Positions 6,557-14,605 are shown, counted from the first letter of the stretch. The stretch is DNA of 25,296 nt from CAZILM01 sp964625325 (GCA_964625325.1 CAZVBA010000008.1:1-25296), one strand, 5' to 3'. Made by a program: numbers and translations. The notes: generated from the sequence alone by a model not told the origin.

Positions 6557-7504
6557 ATGTCCGAAGCTGATTCTTCGCAAAGACCAGATAATCAAACCAG
6601 TCCAGGAACTGATATAGTGCCTGTCCAGCCAGAAAATATCGGCGAAATTTTACTTTCTAATACTGACATTCTTCTTTCTGCTGGTTCTGCCCTACATCCA
6701 ACAATTGTTCCAAACGTTGATGCCAAGCAATTTGATGGGACTGCTGAAAAAGGCGAAAAATTCTATGTTGCAGTCAAACCGTATGAAAAAGCTGGCGAGG
6801 CCGAAGCGGATATGCTTGATGATCGGCCTTATCATCGATTGGGACTTCGGTTTGTTGGTGGCGGTATTGTTAAGACGCGCTATGGCGACTTGGCCCGCTC
6901 CCGTCCCCTCATTGCCAGGACACCAGAGGAATTAACGGCTAAAATTGAAGTTCAGAAATTGCTACAAACAAAACGAGCTGAATTGATTGAAGCCAGTCCG
7001 CTGGGCGAGGGCATCATTGTCTTAACTAATGAATTCGGCGGCATCGATATACGCGATGACCATCTGGAACTGACTGCCCAGGATCTCGTATTGCGCGCCA
7101 TGATTGCCCGGGTTTTGGAAGCCAAAGATGTCGGAAACCTCGTTGAAATGGGGCTGCTCGATGACCATGTAGCCAAGTTGTTTGGTGGTAGTATAGCGTC
7201 TGTTTTCAAGGACATGGATCAAAATCTGGGTGTTTTGGAGCAGTTGCCAGAAGCAGCCTTAAAAGCAGCTGGCCCACCCATTCTGGAACATCTCGTGGCC
7301 GAAACGAAAAAGTATGTAGAGCGTTTACGCTTCCCCCTGCAAGCTCTTTCGATCGCGTTACACAATAAGGAAGATGTACGCGGTCTATTTGAGCTTGTGC
7401 GTGACTATAAGCCGCCAACTTATGATAAAGATTACGATTTTGATGCAATGCGCCTAGGCAAACAAGGCTACCGTGGCACCAAAATTACTAATACCGACAA
7501 ATAA
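6557..7504 (+). CDS. Orphan protein, 315 aa
   Basis: The start at 6557 is chosen because a complete promoter (TTGACT-17-TATTAT) ends 6 nt before it; the frame stays open for 68 codons further up, over the previous gene. The N-terminal 25 residues are Ser/Gln/Pro-rich and probably disordered. A compact region follows with strand-like segments (EKFYVAVKPYEKAGEAEADML, LGLRFVGGGIVK, EGIIVLTNEFGGIDI) and then a mostly helical C-terminal half. The VAVKP string followed by an Ala/Glu-rich helix and a hinge-like strand recalls a kinase N-lobe. No catalytic loop (HxD...N) or DFG-like motif is present in the rest, so I do not call it a kinase. No family recognised. It converges with valS, with only 4 bases between stops. 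Confidence 0.75.
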   Translation: MSEADSSQRPDNQTSPGTDIVPVQPENIGEILLSNTDILLSAGSALHPTIVPNVDAKQFDGTAEKGEKFYVAVKPYEKAGEAEADMLDDRPYHRLGLRFVGGGIVKTRYGDLARSRPLIARTPEELTAKIEVQKLLQTKRAELIEASPLGEGIIVLTNEFGGIDIRDDHLELTAQDLVLRAMIARVLEAKDVGNLVEMGLLDDHVAKLFGGSIASVFKDMDQNLGVLEQLPEAALKAAGPPILEHLVAETKKYVERLRFPLQALSIALHNKEDVRGLFELVRDYKPPTYDKDYDFDAMRLGKQGYRGTKITNTDK

Positions 7505-7508
7505 CAGG

Positions 7509-10148
7509 TTAATTAACATCTGAGAACTGTTTGTGGATGGTGTTGAGCTTGGTTAGCTGGGCTTGGGCCGCTGCCAGTTGCGTTTTGGACTCTTCTACCA
7601 GCTCTTTAGGCGCCTGCTTGACGTAACTTTCATTAGCCAGACGACCCTGCAACTGCTTAATGACTTGTTCTTGCTGTTGGCGCTGTGTTTCCAGCTCACC
7701 CAGGTAACGATGGGCGGTTGTCGGGTCAATATCCAACCAGCAATTATATTTCGTCTGCGTCAGGTGCAGGCCGTGGCCGGCCTTAACCTCGCGGACGGCG
7801 CCCAGCCGGGCGAGTCGCTTGATTAGCTCGGCGTTGTCGCGCAGAACCGGCGCGTCGCTGAAATAAAAGCCCAACCGCGGCATATGCAACAGACTGTTAA
7901 TGGCCCTTATCTCGGACACAATCATTTTAATGTCGTCAAAGACGGCAGCTTGGGCCTTGTCGCCCTCAGCCACTTTCGGCCAGGCAGCGGCTGCCAGCAG
8001 ACTGTCTCCTTCCCACTTCAGGGTCTGCCAAATAGTTTCCGTAACGAACGGCGCAAACGGGTGGCCCAGCTTGAGTAAAGTCTCTAAGCCGTGGGCCAGT
8101 ACGCCCTTGTTGACGACGCCCTTGGAGGCTTCGATGTACCAATCGGCGAACTCATCCCACAGCAGATGGTAGAGCGTGTCGTAGGCTTCGGCGAAGCGGT
8201 AATTGTCCAAATCGGCCGTAATCTTCTCTGTTGACTGTTGTAATTTAGTCAATATCCAATGGTCAGCTGGCGTGATTGGCTCAGGTTTTTTGCGGGGCGC
8301 AAAATCGTCGCCGACCTTGTCTTCAATAAAGCGGGCCACGTTCCAAAATTTGTTGGCAAAGTTGCGTTGGGCGGCAATCTTAGTCTTGCCCAGGCGTTGG
8401 TCGCTGCCCGGGCTGAGACCGCTAATCAGCGCCAATCTTAGCGCGTCGGTACCGAATTCCGGGATAACTTCCAGCGGGTCGATCATTGTCTCGGGCTTGG
8501 ACTTGCTCATTTTCTGGCCGTCCTCAGCCCGCACCAGCCCGTGCAGGAACACGGTCTTAAATGGTACCTGCCCCGTCATGTAGGTGGTCGCCAAAATCAT
8601 CCGCGCCACCCAGAAGAACAAGATATCCCAACCCGTCTCCATAACAGATGTCGGATGATAGGTTTGGTAGTCCTGGCTTTGGGCCAATATGTCTTCCAAT
8701 GACAGTGAAAAATCCTGAGCCAATTTCGGATCGATTAACGTGCTCCAGGTCCATAGGGCTGAGCTAAACCAGGTGTCCAGCGTGTCCGGATCCTGCTCCC
8801 ACTTAGCGCCGCCGGCATCCTGAGGCGGCTGAACGCCGGCGTAGGTTTCCAGCTGGCCGGCCTTATCTTTGCGGTACCAAACCGGAATACGATGCCCCCA
8901 CCAAATCTGGCGGCTGACGCACCAGTCGCGCAGATTATCAATCCAGTGGAAATAGATTTTCTCAAAGCGCTTGGGAATGATGGCGATGTCCTTAGCGTTA
9001 ATAACGTCCTGCATAACTTCTTTGAGGCTGCGCGGTTGTCCTTTCCAATTGACCACCTTTTTGTTGACGTCAACGAACCATTGCAACTTGATTTGCGGCT
9101 CGATTAACCCCCTGCCGCGGTCGTTCAGGGCGACGTTATGCATATAGTCGTCATCAGTTTTGACGACGAGCCCCTTCCCTGCCAGCTTTTTAACAATTAG
9201 CGGACGGGCTTCGGCGATTGACATGCCCTTAAACTCGCCGGCAATCGGCAACAGTTTGCCGGCGAAATCAATAATCTGTTCTTTGTCGAGCTTATGCCGC
9301 TCGGCAATCTCAAAGTCCAGGTGGTCGTGCCATGGCGTGATCGTCATGACCCCTGTTCCAAAGGCCGGATCAACCGCACTATCCTTGATAACCGTGGCCT
9401 TAACCTTGCCATTAATCCACTCGGCTTCAAAGGTGTCGCCGTGCTTGTACTTGGCGTAGCGTTTGTCGTCGGGGTGCATGACGACGTATTTATCGCCAAA
9501 TTTGGTTTCTGGCCGGGCCGTCCCTATCTGGAACGGGCCGTACTGTAGGGTGTAAAATACGCCCTTTTCTTCGCTGCGGACAATCTCGTCATCGGATACG
9601 GTCGTTTCCAGGTTGGGATCCCAGTTAACGATGCGATGACCCCTGTAAATAAGGCCGTCGTTGTACATGTGCACAAACGTTTCATTGACGCAACGGTCAA
9701 GGGAGTCGTCCAGCGTGTAGCGTTCCCTGCCCCAATCGGCGCTAGCGCCCATGGCCCGCACCTGGGAGCGGATGGTTCCCCTGCTCTGTTCAATAAACTC
9801 CTTGAGCCGCTTTACAAACTCCTCGCGGCCAATCTCGTGCTTGTTGGTGCCCTCATCGGCCAACCGCTTCTCCATTATCGCGTTGGTGGCCAGTGCAGCG
9901 TGATCTGTTCCCGGCAGCCAGAGGGCATCCTTCCCTTGCATCCGGGCATAGCGAATCATAATGTCCTGTAAGGCGATGCCTAAGGAGTGGCCCAGGTGTA
10001 GCGTACCGGTGGCGTTGGGCGGTGGCATCGAGATACTGAAACGTTCGGCTTTACGGTCCGGGTCAGCCTTAAACACCCCTGATTGCTCCCAGAGGGCATA
10101 GATATCTTTTTCATACTGTTTGGCGTCATACGCCTTGGGCAACTTCAT
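7509..10148 (-). CDS. valS: Valyl-tRNA synthetase
   Basis: This class I aminoacyl-tRNA synthetase of 879 aa charges tRNA-Val. The HIGH motif is HLGH (about 51-54, in PPPNATGTLHLGHS). The CP1 editing domain spans about 170-340 (GHRIVNWDPNLETTVSDDE, TARPETKFGD, GTGVMTITPWHDHLD). WWGHRIPVWY follows near 416-425, and KMSKS at about 546-550. Helical anticodon-binding and C-terminal coiled-coil tRNA-arm regions (about 800-865, rich in Gln/Glu/Leu) complete it. Length and order match bacterial ValRS. ATG at 10148 is taken; a GTG directly before it is an alternative. Unlike most genes here it has a leader: the likely -10 (TATGAT, 10172-10177) is 23 nt upstream. It diverges from the orphan at 10475. 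Confidence 0.97.
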   Translation of the reverse strand: MKLPKAYDAKQYEKDIYALWEQSGVFKADPDRKAERFSISMPPPNATGTLHLGHSLGIALQDIMIRYARMQGKDALWLPGTDHAALATNAIMEKRLADEGTNKHEIGREEFVKRLKEFIEQSRGTIRSQVRAMGASADWGRERYTLDDSLDRCVNETFVHMYNDGLIYRGHRIVNWDPNLETTVSDDEIVRSEEKGVFYTLQYGPFQIGTARPETKFGDKYVVMHPDDKRYAKYKHGDTFEAEWINGKVKATVIKDSAVDPAFGTGVMTITPWHDHLDFEIAERHKLDKEQIIDFAGKLLPIAGEFKGMSIAEARPLIVKKLAGKGLVVKTDDDYMHNVALNDRGRGLIEPQIKLQWFVDVNKKVVNWKGQPRSLKEVMQDVINAKDIAIIPKRFEKIYFHWIDNLRDWCVSRQIWWGHRIPVWYRKDKAGQLETYAGVQPPQDAGGAKWEQDPDTLDTWFSSALWTWSTLIDPKLAQDFSLSLEDILAQSQDYQTYHPTSVMETGWDILFFWVARMILATTYMTGQVPFKTVFLHGLVRAEDGQKMSKSKPETMIDPLEVIPEFGTDALRLALISGLSPGSDQRLGKTKIAAQRNFANKFWNVARFIEDKVGDDFAPRKKPEPITPADHWILTKLQQSTEKITADLDNYRFAEAYDTLYHLLWDEFADWYIEASKGVVNKGVLAHGLETLLKLGHPFAPFVTETIWQTLKWEGDSLLAAAAWPKVAEGDKAQAAVFDDIKMIVSEIRAINSLLHMPRLGFYFSDAPVLRDNAELIKRLARLGAVREVKAGHGLHLTQTKYNCWLDIDPTTAHRYLGELETQRQQQEQVIKQLQGRLANESYVKQAPKELVEESKTQLAAAQAQLTKLNTIHKQFSDVN

Positions 10149-10171
10149 CACAGTTTCTCGTCTACCGAAGT

Positions 10172-10177
10172 ATCATA
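10172..10177 (-). promoter_or_regulatory. Probable -10 box of valS
   Basis: Minus-strand TATGAT, 23 nt upstream of the valS ATG, giving a leader of about 16 nt. It directly follows an ACAGAGGTGA motif, which occupies the region between -10 and -35. Confidence 0.4.
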
Positions 10178-10179
10178 TC

Positions 10180-10241
10180 ACCTCTGTAACAGATTAGAAA
10201 ACCGAATCTACAAACCGTGGAATGAACCGTGTAACAGAGGT
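10180..10241. repeat. Inverted pair of the ACAGAGGT motif
   Basis: ACCTCTGT (10180-10187) and ACAGAGGT (10234-10241) are exact 8-bp inverted arms separated by 46 bases, in the valS/orphan divergent region. In a plus-strand RNA the right arm would be a Shine-Dalgarno-like AGAGGU and the left arm its complement. Confidence 0.5.
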
Positions 10242-10434
10242 AGATTTCACATGAAAGAAAGCATTAATATACAAGGTTTTCACACGAAAACCCTCCTTAT
10301 TAGTGCTCAAATTAAAGACATCTGTTTTGTTTTTAAGAGCGAGCCGCATGGACTTGCGGCCAGTACCACCTGTTTGTTTTTGCATAACCATTATACCACG
10401 CCCAAAACAGGGGTGCCAGAGATTGACATATTTG

Positions 10435-10465
10435 TTGATAAACCGTATTGCATCGTAAGCATAAT
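10435..10465 (+). promoter_or_regulatory. Weak promoter candidate for the 10475 gene
   Basis: TTGATA (10435-10440), 19-nt spacer, CATAAT (10460-10465), 9 nt before ATG at 10475. The 9-nt distance equals that of the 11269 and 15571 genes. An alternative TTGACA lies at 10424-10429. Confidence 0.4.
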
Positions 10466-10474
10466 GGGTATACG

Positions 10475-11194
10475 ATGAGAATAATTATGGCTGACTCAGC
10501 CGAACCAAAAGATATAGACCGAGGATTAAAAGCAGAAATCGAAGCCCTTGATGTCGCGGCCTATGAGCCATCGGGCAATGGTGATGAATATGATGGCTTT
10601 GCAGGTATGTTCGTGCGCCTACCAAAGTTTCCGTTCGTCAACGCCGGTGGCGCTGACATGCGCATTCGCTGGCTTGAAAGCAGCCAAGAATCCTTAACCG
10701 TACGTCCAATTGCCAACTATGCCGGTAACCTTGTGGTGCGTAAACTGACAGAGACGGGCAGTAGAACTACACTTGGCCAATATTTTTTCTTGTATGGCAG
10801 TTTGCTTGCTTCAGAAGTTGATACAGCCCAGCATGGCTGGGCTCCGGTGGGGGGTGCTATCGGACAGATAATTTGCGGCAATCAGCAGATTGTTGATCGG
10901 ATTCTTGTGAACGGCGAGCCAGTGGTTGATTTCGCGTATGCGGCCCACAGTTTTTGTAAGGACGGCCGACTTGTCTATTCGCGCGCTTTTACAACAGGAG
11001 AAATTGAGAGTCCTGAGTTTCGGTCGCGGACTTCTTTATACCCCACATATGGCAATGTGCTAACTGTACAGCGTGGTGTGCAGGGTCAACTACCTCTGTT
11101 TGTGGAACTTCCGCCGGCGATAAGTCCGGCAATGACCAACGTTGACTGGCGCGCGGGTGGTAACGGTGAGTTTGTGCCAGTACTCTCGTTCTGA
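10475..11194 (+). CDS. Orphan protein, 239 aa
   Basis: A soluble-looking protein with mixed alpha/beta character and no membrane segment. It has an acidic N-terminal stretch, then strands such as GFAGMFVRLPKFPF, DMRIRWLES, NLVVRKLTE and TLGQYFFLYGSLLASEV, and a long C-terminal part with Gly/Pro-rich loops (PVGGAIGQIICGN, TSLYPTYGNVLTVQRG, LPPAISPAMTNVDWRAGG). ATG at 10475 is preferred because a CATAAT lies 9 nt upstream; ATG at 10487 (MADSAEP) and TTG at 10448 are alternatives. No family or catalytic motif was recognised. It ends with TGA, rare in this window. It is followed by another orphan at 11269 with its own strong promoter, and its 3' end contains one arm of a 12-bp inverted repeat. 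Confidence 0.7.
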   Translation: MRIIMADSAEPKDIDRGLKAEIEALDVAAYEPSGNGDEYDGFAGMFVRLPKFPFVNAGGADMRIRWLESSQESLTVRPIANYAGNLVVRKLTETGSRTTLGQYFFLYGSLLASEVDTAQHGWAPVGGAIGQIICGNQQIVDRILVNGEPVVDFAYAAHSFCKDGRLVYSRAFTTGEIESPEFRSRTSLYPTYGNVLTVQRGVQGQLPLFVELPPAISPAMTNVDWRAGGNGEFVPVLSF

Positions 11195-11226
11195 CTGCCA
11201 AAGCCAGCTTAAATAAACAGAGGTAG
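11090..11226. repeat. 12-bp perfect inverted repeat spanning the end of the 10475 gene
   Basis: CTACCTCTGTTT (11090-11101, inside the coding region) and AAACAGAGGTAG (11215-11226, after the stop) are exact complements 113 bases apart. The right arm ends 4 bases before the -35 box of the next gene. Both arms contain the ACAGAGGT motif seen elsewhere in the window. No T-run follows, so it is not a standard terminator. Confidence 0.6.
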
Positions 11227-11230
11227 GGAA

Positions 11231-11259
11231 TTGACAAAACGCTTAAGTTTTGTTATAAT
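11231..11259 (+). promoter_or_regulatory. Consensus sigma-70-type promoter
   Basis: TTGACA (11231-11236), 17-nt spacer, TATAAT (11254-11259), 9 nt before ATG at 11269. It is a perfect consensus match in both boxes, so expression of the orphan gene should be strong unless repressed. The segment from -10 to ATG is 16/18 identical to that at 15556-15573. Confidence 0.85.
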
Positions 11260-11268
11260 ATTGTATAT

Positions 11269-12237
11269 ATGTCAACAAACACCCTAAACCCTCAAACTGT
11301 TATTGAGCAACTAGCGTTCTCTAGCGGACAATCTGACGTCGGCCACCTTAATAAATACCATCCTGTCAACCTAAGAGAGGAAGGGGATGACCACAGAGCT
11401 AACAGTGTTTTGACCCCTTTGAATAGCACCATAGAATATTATCGAGGTGCTGATGCTGAGAACGTCGATCACATTGGGGTAGTGGCGACAAAATTTACGG
11501 ACGCGGGGATTCCTAATGAAAGGCAGTTCGTTGACGTTTCAGCAGGAATAGCCAGTAACGGGTACGTTGAACTATCTATGGCCAATGCTTCATTTGGGCC
11601 CCATGGTGAGCTAGCGCCACTCGCAAAAGCTCTGGGGCTAGCTTTTAGTGCCGAGGAAGTCGACGATAAGAAGATATATAAAGTGGTCATGCTTGAACGG
11701 CCTGAGGATATTAATAGCCGACTAGAAGCGTTGGGAATTAATGACCGACGTTTTGTTGGCTTTGCTCAGGGTGTATTTGATGTGCAAACCTATCTACAAC
11801 ACCTTACTAAGCACGAAATACCAATGGGCATGCCAGACGTAACAGCAGTTCATGATCGTGCCTTCCATTTGCTCGGCCATGTCATGGTGGTGCCAGAAGT
11901 ATTGGACTTCATAGCCGCTAAATCGGCAGACCTCCTTTCCGGGTTTAAGGCAGCCGAAGCAGCGCTTGGTGGACGACCACTCGATATGTTTGACGGAGAT
12001 GAACTCAAAAATTACTATAAAGCAAGGGATGTAATGCGTACGTTTGTATCAAAACTGGACTATGATTTGCCGAACCTCTCCCTCCGATATACAGGTGACA
12101 GCACGAAAGACTGGACAACGGCACGGTACCACCTGCGTGAATTAGGCATCGACGACAAACAGTTGGAAGTTATGGCAACCAAGACGGTTGATTGGGTAGC
12201 AAGTTTGCGGCACCGAGCCGCTAGCTTACATAGATAG
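11269..12237 (+). CDS. Orphan protein, 322 aa, under a consensus promoter
   Basis: This soluble protein has no signal peptide or membrane segment. The N-terminal third contains beta-like segments (NSTIEYYRG, DHIGVVATKF, RQFVDVSAGIASNGYVELSMAN, KIYKVVMLERPED). A helical middle contains closely spaced histidines (VTAVHDRAFHLLGHVMVVPEV), and the C-terminus is helical (DWTTARYHLRELGIDDKQLEVM, VDWVASLRHRAASLHR). The HDRAFHLLGH cluster could bind a metal but matches no motif I can name. The start is fixed by the consensus promoter 9 nt upstream. The last 12 bases overlap the convergent tsaD stop. The function is unknown. Confidence 0.78.
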   Translation: MSTNTLNPQTVIEQLAFSSGQSDVGHLNKYHPVNLREEGDDHRANSVLTPLNSTIEYYRGADAENVDHIGVVATKFTDAGIPNERQFVDVSAGIASNGYVELSMANASFGPHGELAPLAKALGLAFSAEEVDDKKIYKVVMLERPEDINSRLEALGINDRRFVGFAQGVFDVQTYLQHLTKHEIPMGMPDVTAVHDRAFHLLGHVMVVPEVLDFIAAKSADLLSGFKAAEAALGGRPLDMFDGDELKNYYKARDVMRTFVSKLDYDLPNLSLRYTGDSTKDWTTARYHLRELGIDDKQLEVMATKTVDWVASLRHRAASLHR

Positions 12238-13287
12238 ATTAGGGGCGATTTCTAGGGAGTATGGATCAGCGGGTAGTTGCTTGAGCATGGCTTTGTAGCA
12301 GCCGAGCGTGGCGACCATGGCGCCGTTGTCGGTGCATAATTTGCGGTCGGTGTAGGTGATGGGGTAGGGGAGGCGACGCGATAATTCTTCTCGTAGCGCT
12401 TGGCTGCTGGCGACGCCACCGCCCACGACGACTGACTTGGGCTGGAACTCCCCGTAGGCCAGAATCGTTTTATCGACCACCGTTTCCATGGCCACACGCT
12501 GAAAGCTGGCCGCCAAGTCAGCCTTCTGACGCTCTGAGAGCCGCTCTGGCAGCTCGGAAGAGGGAAACGTGAAATCTTCTCCAACTTCTTGTTGAGCGGC
12601 CCGCAGAACGGCAGTTTTCACGCCACTGAACGAAAAGTCGTAAGGCTCGGCCATTTGCGCTTTAGGAAAGTTGTATTTATAAGGGTCGCCTTTCACGGCG
12701 GCTTTTTCAATGCTGGGGCCGCCGGGGTAGGGCAGGCCGGTGATTTTAGCGACTTTATCAAAGGCTTCGCCGATAGCGTCGTCGTGGGTCTGACCAAGTA
12801 GTTTGTACTTGAAATGGTCTTGCCAAAGCACCAATTGCGAATGGCCGCCGGAGACAATCAGACCGAGCATCGGAAAAGCGGGCTGAACCCGGGGTAATTC
12901 ATAGTCGGGCAGGGCAGTCTTGGTCAAAAAATTAGCATAGATGTGTGCTTCGACGTGATTGATGGCGTAGAGCGGCAGCTTTTTGATAATCGCCAGCGTC
13001 CGGGCCGTCAGAACACCAATTAACAGCGAACCGCCCAGACCAGCTCCATAGGTAACGGCAATGCCATCAATGTCATCCCAGCTGCATTTGGCTTGCGCGA
13101 GAGCCTGCTCAATGACCGGCAGGATGGCTTCAATGTGCGAGCGGGCGGCGATTTCCGGCACTACGCCACCATAGGCCTTATGCAAGTCCATGCTCGACAG
13201 CACGACATTAGACAGCAGCCGCTTGCCATCTTCCACCACCGCAGCTGCTGTCTCGTCGCAACTAGTTTCAATTCCCAAAATCCGCAT
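12226..13287 (-). CDS. tsaD: tRNA N6-adenosine threonylcarbamoyltransferase
   Basis: TsaD (Kae1/YgjD family) transfers the threonylcarbamoyl group from TC-AMP to A37 of tRNAs that read ANN codons, with TsaB/TsaE partners not seen here. The 353-aa protein starts with the ASKHA signature MRILGIETSCDETAAAVV. It has the metal-binding pair H111 and H115 (INHVEAHIYANF), LIVSGGHSQL near 146-155, and GEAFDKVAKITGLPYPGGP. The length is normal. ATG 13287 is chosen over TTG 13290 because the minus-strand TATACT (13295-13300) is 7 nt upstream. It shares this symmetric -10 region with the divergent Mur ligase gene. Its stop overlaps the convergent orphan gene by 12 bases. Confidence 0.97.
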   Translation of the reverse strand: MRILGIETSCDETAAAVVEDGKRLLSNVVLSSMDLHKAYGGVVPEIAARSHIEAILPVIEQALAQAKCSWDDIDGIAVTYGAGLGGSLLIGVLTARTLAIIKKLPLYAINHVEAHIYANFLTKTALPDYELPRVQPAFPMLGLIVSGGHSQLVLWQDHFKYKLLGQTHDDAIGEAFDKVAKITGLPYPGGPSIEKAAVKGDPYKYNFPKAQMAEPYDFSFSGVKTAVLRAAQQEVGEDFTFPSSELPERLSERQKADLAASFQRVAMETVVDKTILAYGEFQPKSVVVGGGVASSQALREELSRRLPYPITYTDRKLCTDNGAMVATLGCYKAMLKQLPADPYSLEIAPNLSM

Positions 13288-13294
13288 CAAACCC

Positions 13295-13302
13295 AGTATA
13301 CT
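13295..13302. promoter_or_regulatory. Symmetric bidirectional -10 element, tsaD / Mur ligase
   Basis: AGTATACT is a perfect palindrome, so it reads TATACT on both strands (minus 13295-13300, plus 13297-13302). Each -10 is exactly 7 nt from an ATG: 13287 on the minus strand and 13310 on the plus strand. No good -35 box is seen on either side. Two essential genes would start from one melted site, both without leaders. Confidence 0.7.
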
Positions 13303-13309
13303 TTAAGGA

Positions 13310-14605
13310 ATGGGTTTTAGAACTGTTGTTAAGAAGTTTATTCCAAAGGGCTTGTTCCCGAAGATTGAGCCCTATGGCCACTTGGCGGAGGCGGTCCTGT
13401 TCAATACCATCAACGGCTTTCCGGCCAAGGGGCTGAAAGTTATTGGTGTAACCGGCACCAATGGCAAGACCAGCACCTGCTTCTTAATCCATCGCATGCT
13501 GCGCCAGGCCGGCTACAACGTCGGCCTGATGACGACGGTGGCTTACGGTGTCAACGACGACATTCAGCCACAGATGTACCATATGACCAACGTAACTATG
13601 CCGGAGTTGATGAAACGACTGCGCTTTATGCGGGCCCACGGCGTCGAATGGCTGGTGCTGGAAACTACCAGCCAGGCCCTGGCCCAAAACCGGGTTTGGG
13701 GCGTGCCTTACTCCATAGCCGTCATGACCAATGTGACCCATGAACACCTGGACGTGCACGGTACATTTGAGCGCTACCGTGATGCCAAGCGCAAGCTCTT
13801 CAAACGAGCCAATAAGTCCCGCCACGGTATGCGGGCTGGTGTTATCAACGCCGAGGACCCCAGCGCCGAGCTGTTTGCCGGCGACGTAAAACATCCCATC
13901 ACCTACGGAATCGACAAGGGCGACGTTCGCGCCCACGACGTTCAGATGACTCCGGCCGGTAGCCACTACACTGCCACGGTTGAAAATGATAGTTACGATA
14001 TTACCTGCCATTTGCCCGGCAGTTTTAATATTTCTAATTCGTTGGCGGCCATTGCCGTCGGTCATATTCTGGGCTTGAGCAAAGCCCAGATAGAGCAGGG
14101 GATTGCCGCCCTAGCTGGCGTGGAAGGTCGCATGACGACCATTGACGAAGGCCAACCGTTCCAGGTGATTGTCGATTTTGCGCACACCCCGGACAGTTTT
14201 GAAAAGCTCTTCAAAGATCTTAAGCCGGTCGTCAAAGGTAAGCTCATTTGCCTGTTTGGCTCGCCCGGCCGGCGTGATGAAGGCAAGCGTAGTGTGCAGG
14301 GCGAATTAGCCGGCCAATATTGCGATGAAGTGGTGATAACAGAGGAAGATGACCGTGATATCGATGGAGTGGAGATTATGAATCAGATTGCTGGCGCTGC
14401 CGAAAAGGCCGGCAAGGTCCGTGATAAGGATCTGTTTTTGGTGCATGACCGCCTCGAGGCCATCCAGTTTGCGATTAACCGCGCGCAAGCCGGCGACACG
14501 GTGCTATTGCTGGGTAAGGGCCATGAAAAAACAATTGAACGCGCCGACGGCGAACACCCGTGGGATGAAATCAGCACGGCCCACGCTGCCCTCAAACGCC
14601 GCTAG
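13310..14605 (+). CDS. murE: MurE-type Mur ligase (UDP-MurNAc-tripeptide synthetase-like), short N-terminus
   Basis: The 431-aa ATP-dependent amide ligase carries P-loop GTNGKTST (49-56), the central-domain lysine region YRDAKRKLF (carbamylated Lys in Mur ligases), GRMTTID...VDFAHTPDSFEKLF, FGSPGRRDEGKR and GKGHEKTIERADG, a MurE-type C-terminal pattern. MurE adds the third residue to UDP-MurNAc-L-Ala-D-Glu in the cytoplasm. Only about 45 residues precede the P-loop instead of roughly 100, so most of the N-terminal UDP-binding domain is missing. The position of the DNPR motif that selects diaminopimelate reads EDDR, so the amino acid substrate cannot be predicted. A related MurT-like or other Mur-type ligase is possible. 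The start is fixed by TATACT 7 nt upstream. Confidence 0.85.
   Translation: MGFRTVVKKFIPKGLFPKIEPYGHLAEAVLFNTINGFPAKGLKVIGVTGTNGKTSTCFLIHRMLRQAGYNVGLMTTVAYGVNDDIQPQMYHMTNVTMPELMKRLRFMRAHGVEWLVLETTSQALAQNRVWGVPYSIAVMTNVTHEHLDVHGTFERYRDAKRKLFKRANKSRHGMRAGVINAEDPSAELFAGDVKHPITYGIDKGDVRAHDVQMTPAGSHYTATVENDSYDITCHLPGSFNISNSLAAIAVGHILGLSKAQIEQGIAALAGVEGRMTTIDEGQPFQVIVDFAHTPDSFEKLFKDLKPVVKGKLICLFGSPGRRDEGKRSVQGELAGQYCDEVVITEEDDRDIDGVEIMNQIAGAAEKAGKVRDKDLFLVHDRLEAIQFAINRAQAGDTVLLLGKGHEKTIERADGEHPWDEISTAHAALKRR

Larger units (their letters stand above)
10152..10474. other. Divergent intergenic region with several hairpins, probably non-coding
   Basis: These 323 bases between valS and the orphan gene contain the valS promoter, an inverted ACCTCTGT/ACAGAGGT pair (10180-10241) enclosing a smaller stem (AGATT/AATCT, 10191-10209), and perfect hairpins at 10275-10292 (GGTTTTC/GAAAACC) and 10343-10360 (GCCGCA/TGCGGC). 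A 75-codon frame starts at ATG 10251 with an AGAGG-like Shine-Dalgarno and ends at 10478 overlapping the next start. Its composition is not convincing and a promoter for the next gene lies inside it. I treat the region as regulatory or structured RNA and leave the small frame as a possibility. Confidence 0.4.

Noticed and set aside
6770..6880. Kinase N-lobe-like VAVKP string in the 6557 orphan, also present in the 16214 protein
   Set aside because: No catalytic loop or metal-binding motif follows in the 6557 protein. A five-residue match is not enough to call homology.
10194..10391. Minus-strand frame of about 60 codons with a TATAAT 4 nt before an ATG (10385)
   Set aside because: The 4-nt distance would put initiation inside or after the ATG, unlike the 6/7/9-nt pattern of supported genes. 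Its composition is not protein-like, and it overlaps hairpins and a competing plus-strand frame.
10251..10478. Plus-strand 75-codon frame beginning MKESINIQGF with AGAGG upstream
   Set aside because: It overlaps the promoter and start of the 10475 gene, has perfect hairpins inside and no recognisable protein features. Kept only as a possibility in the intergenic entry.
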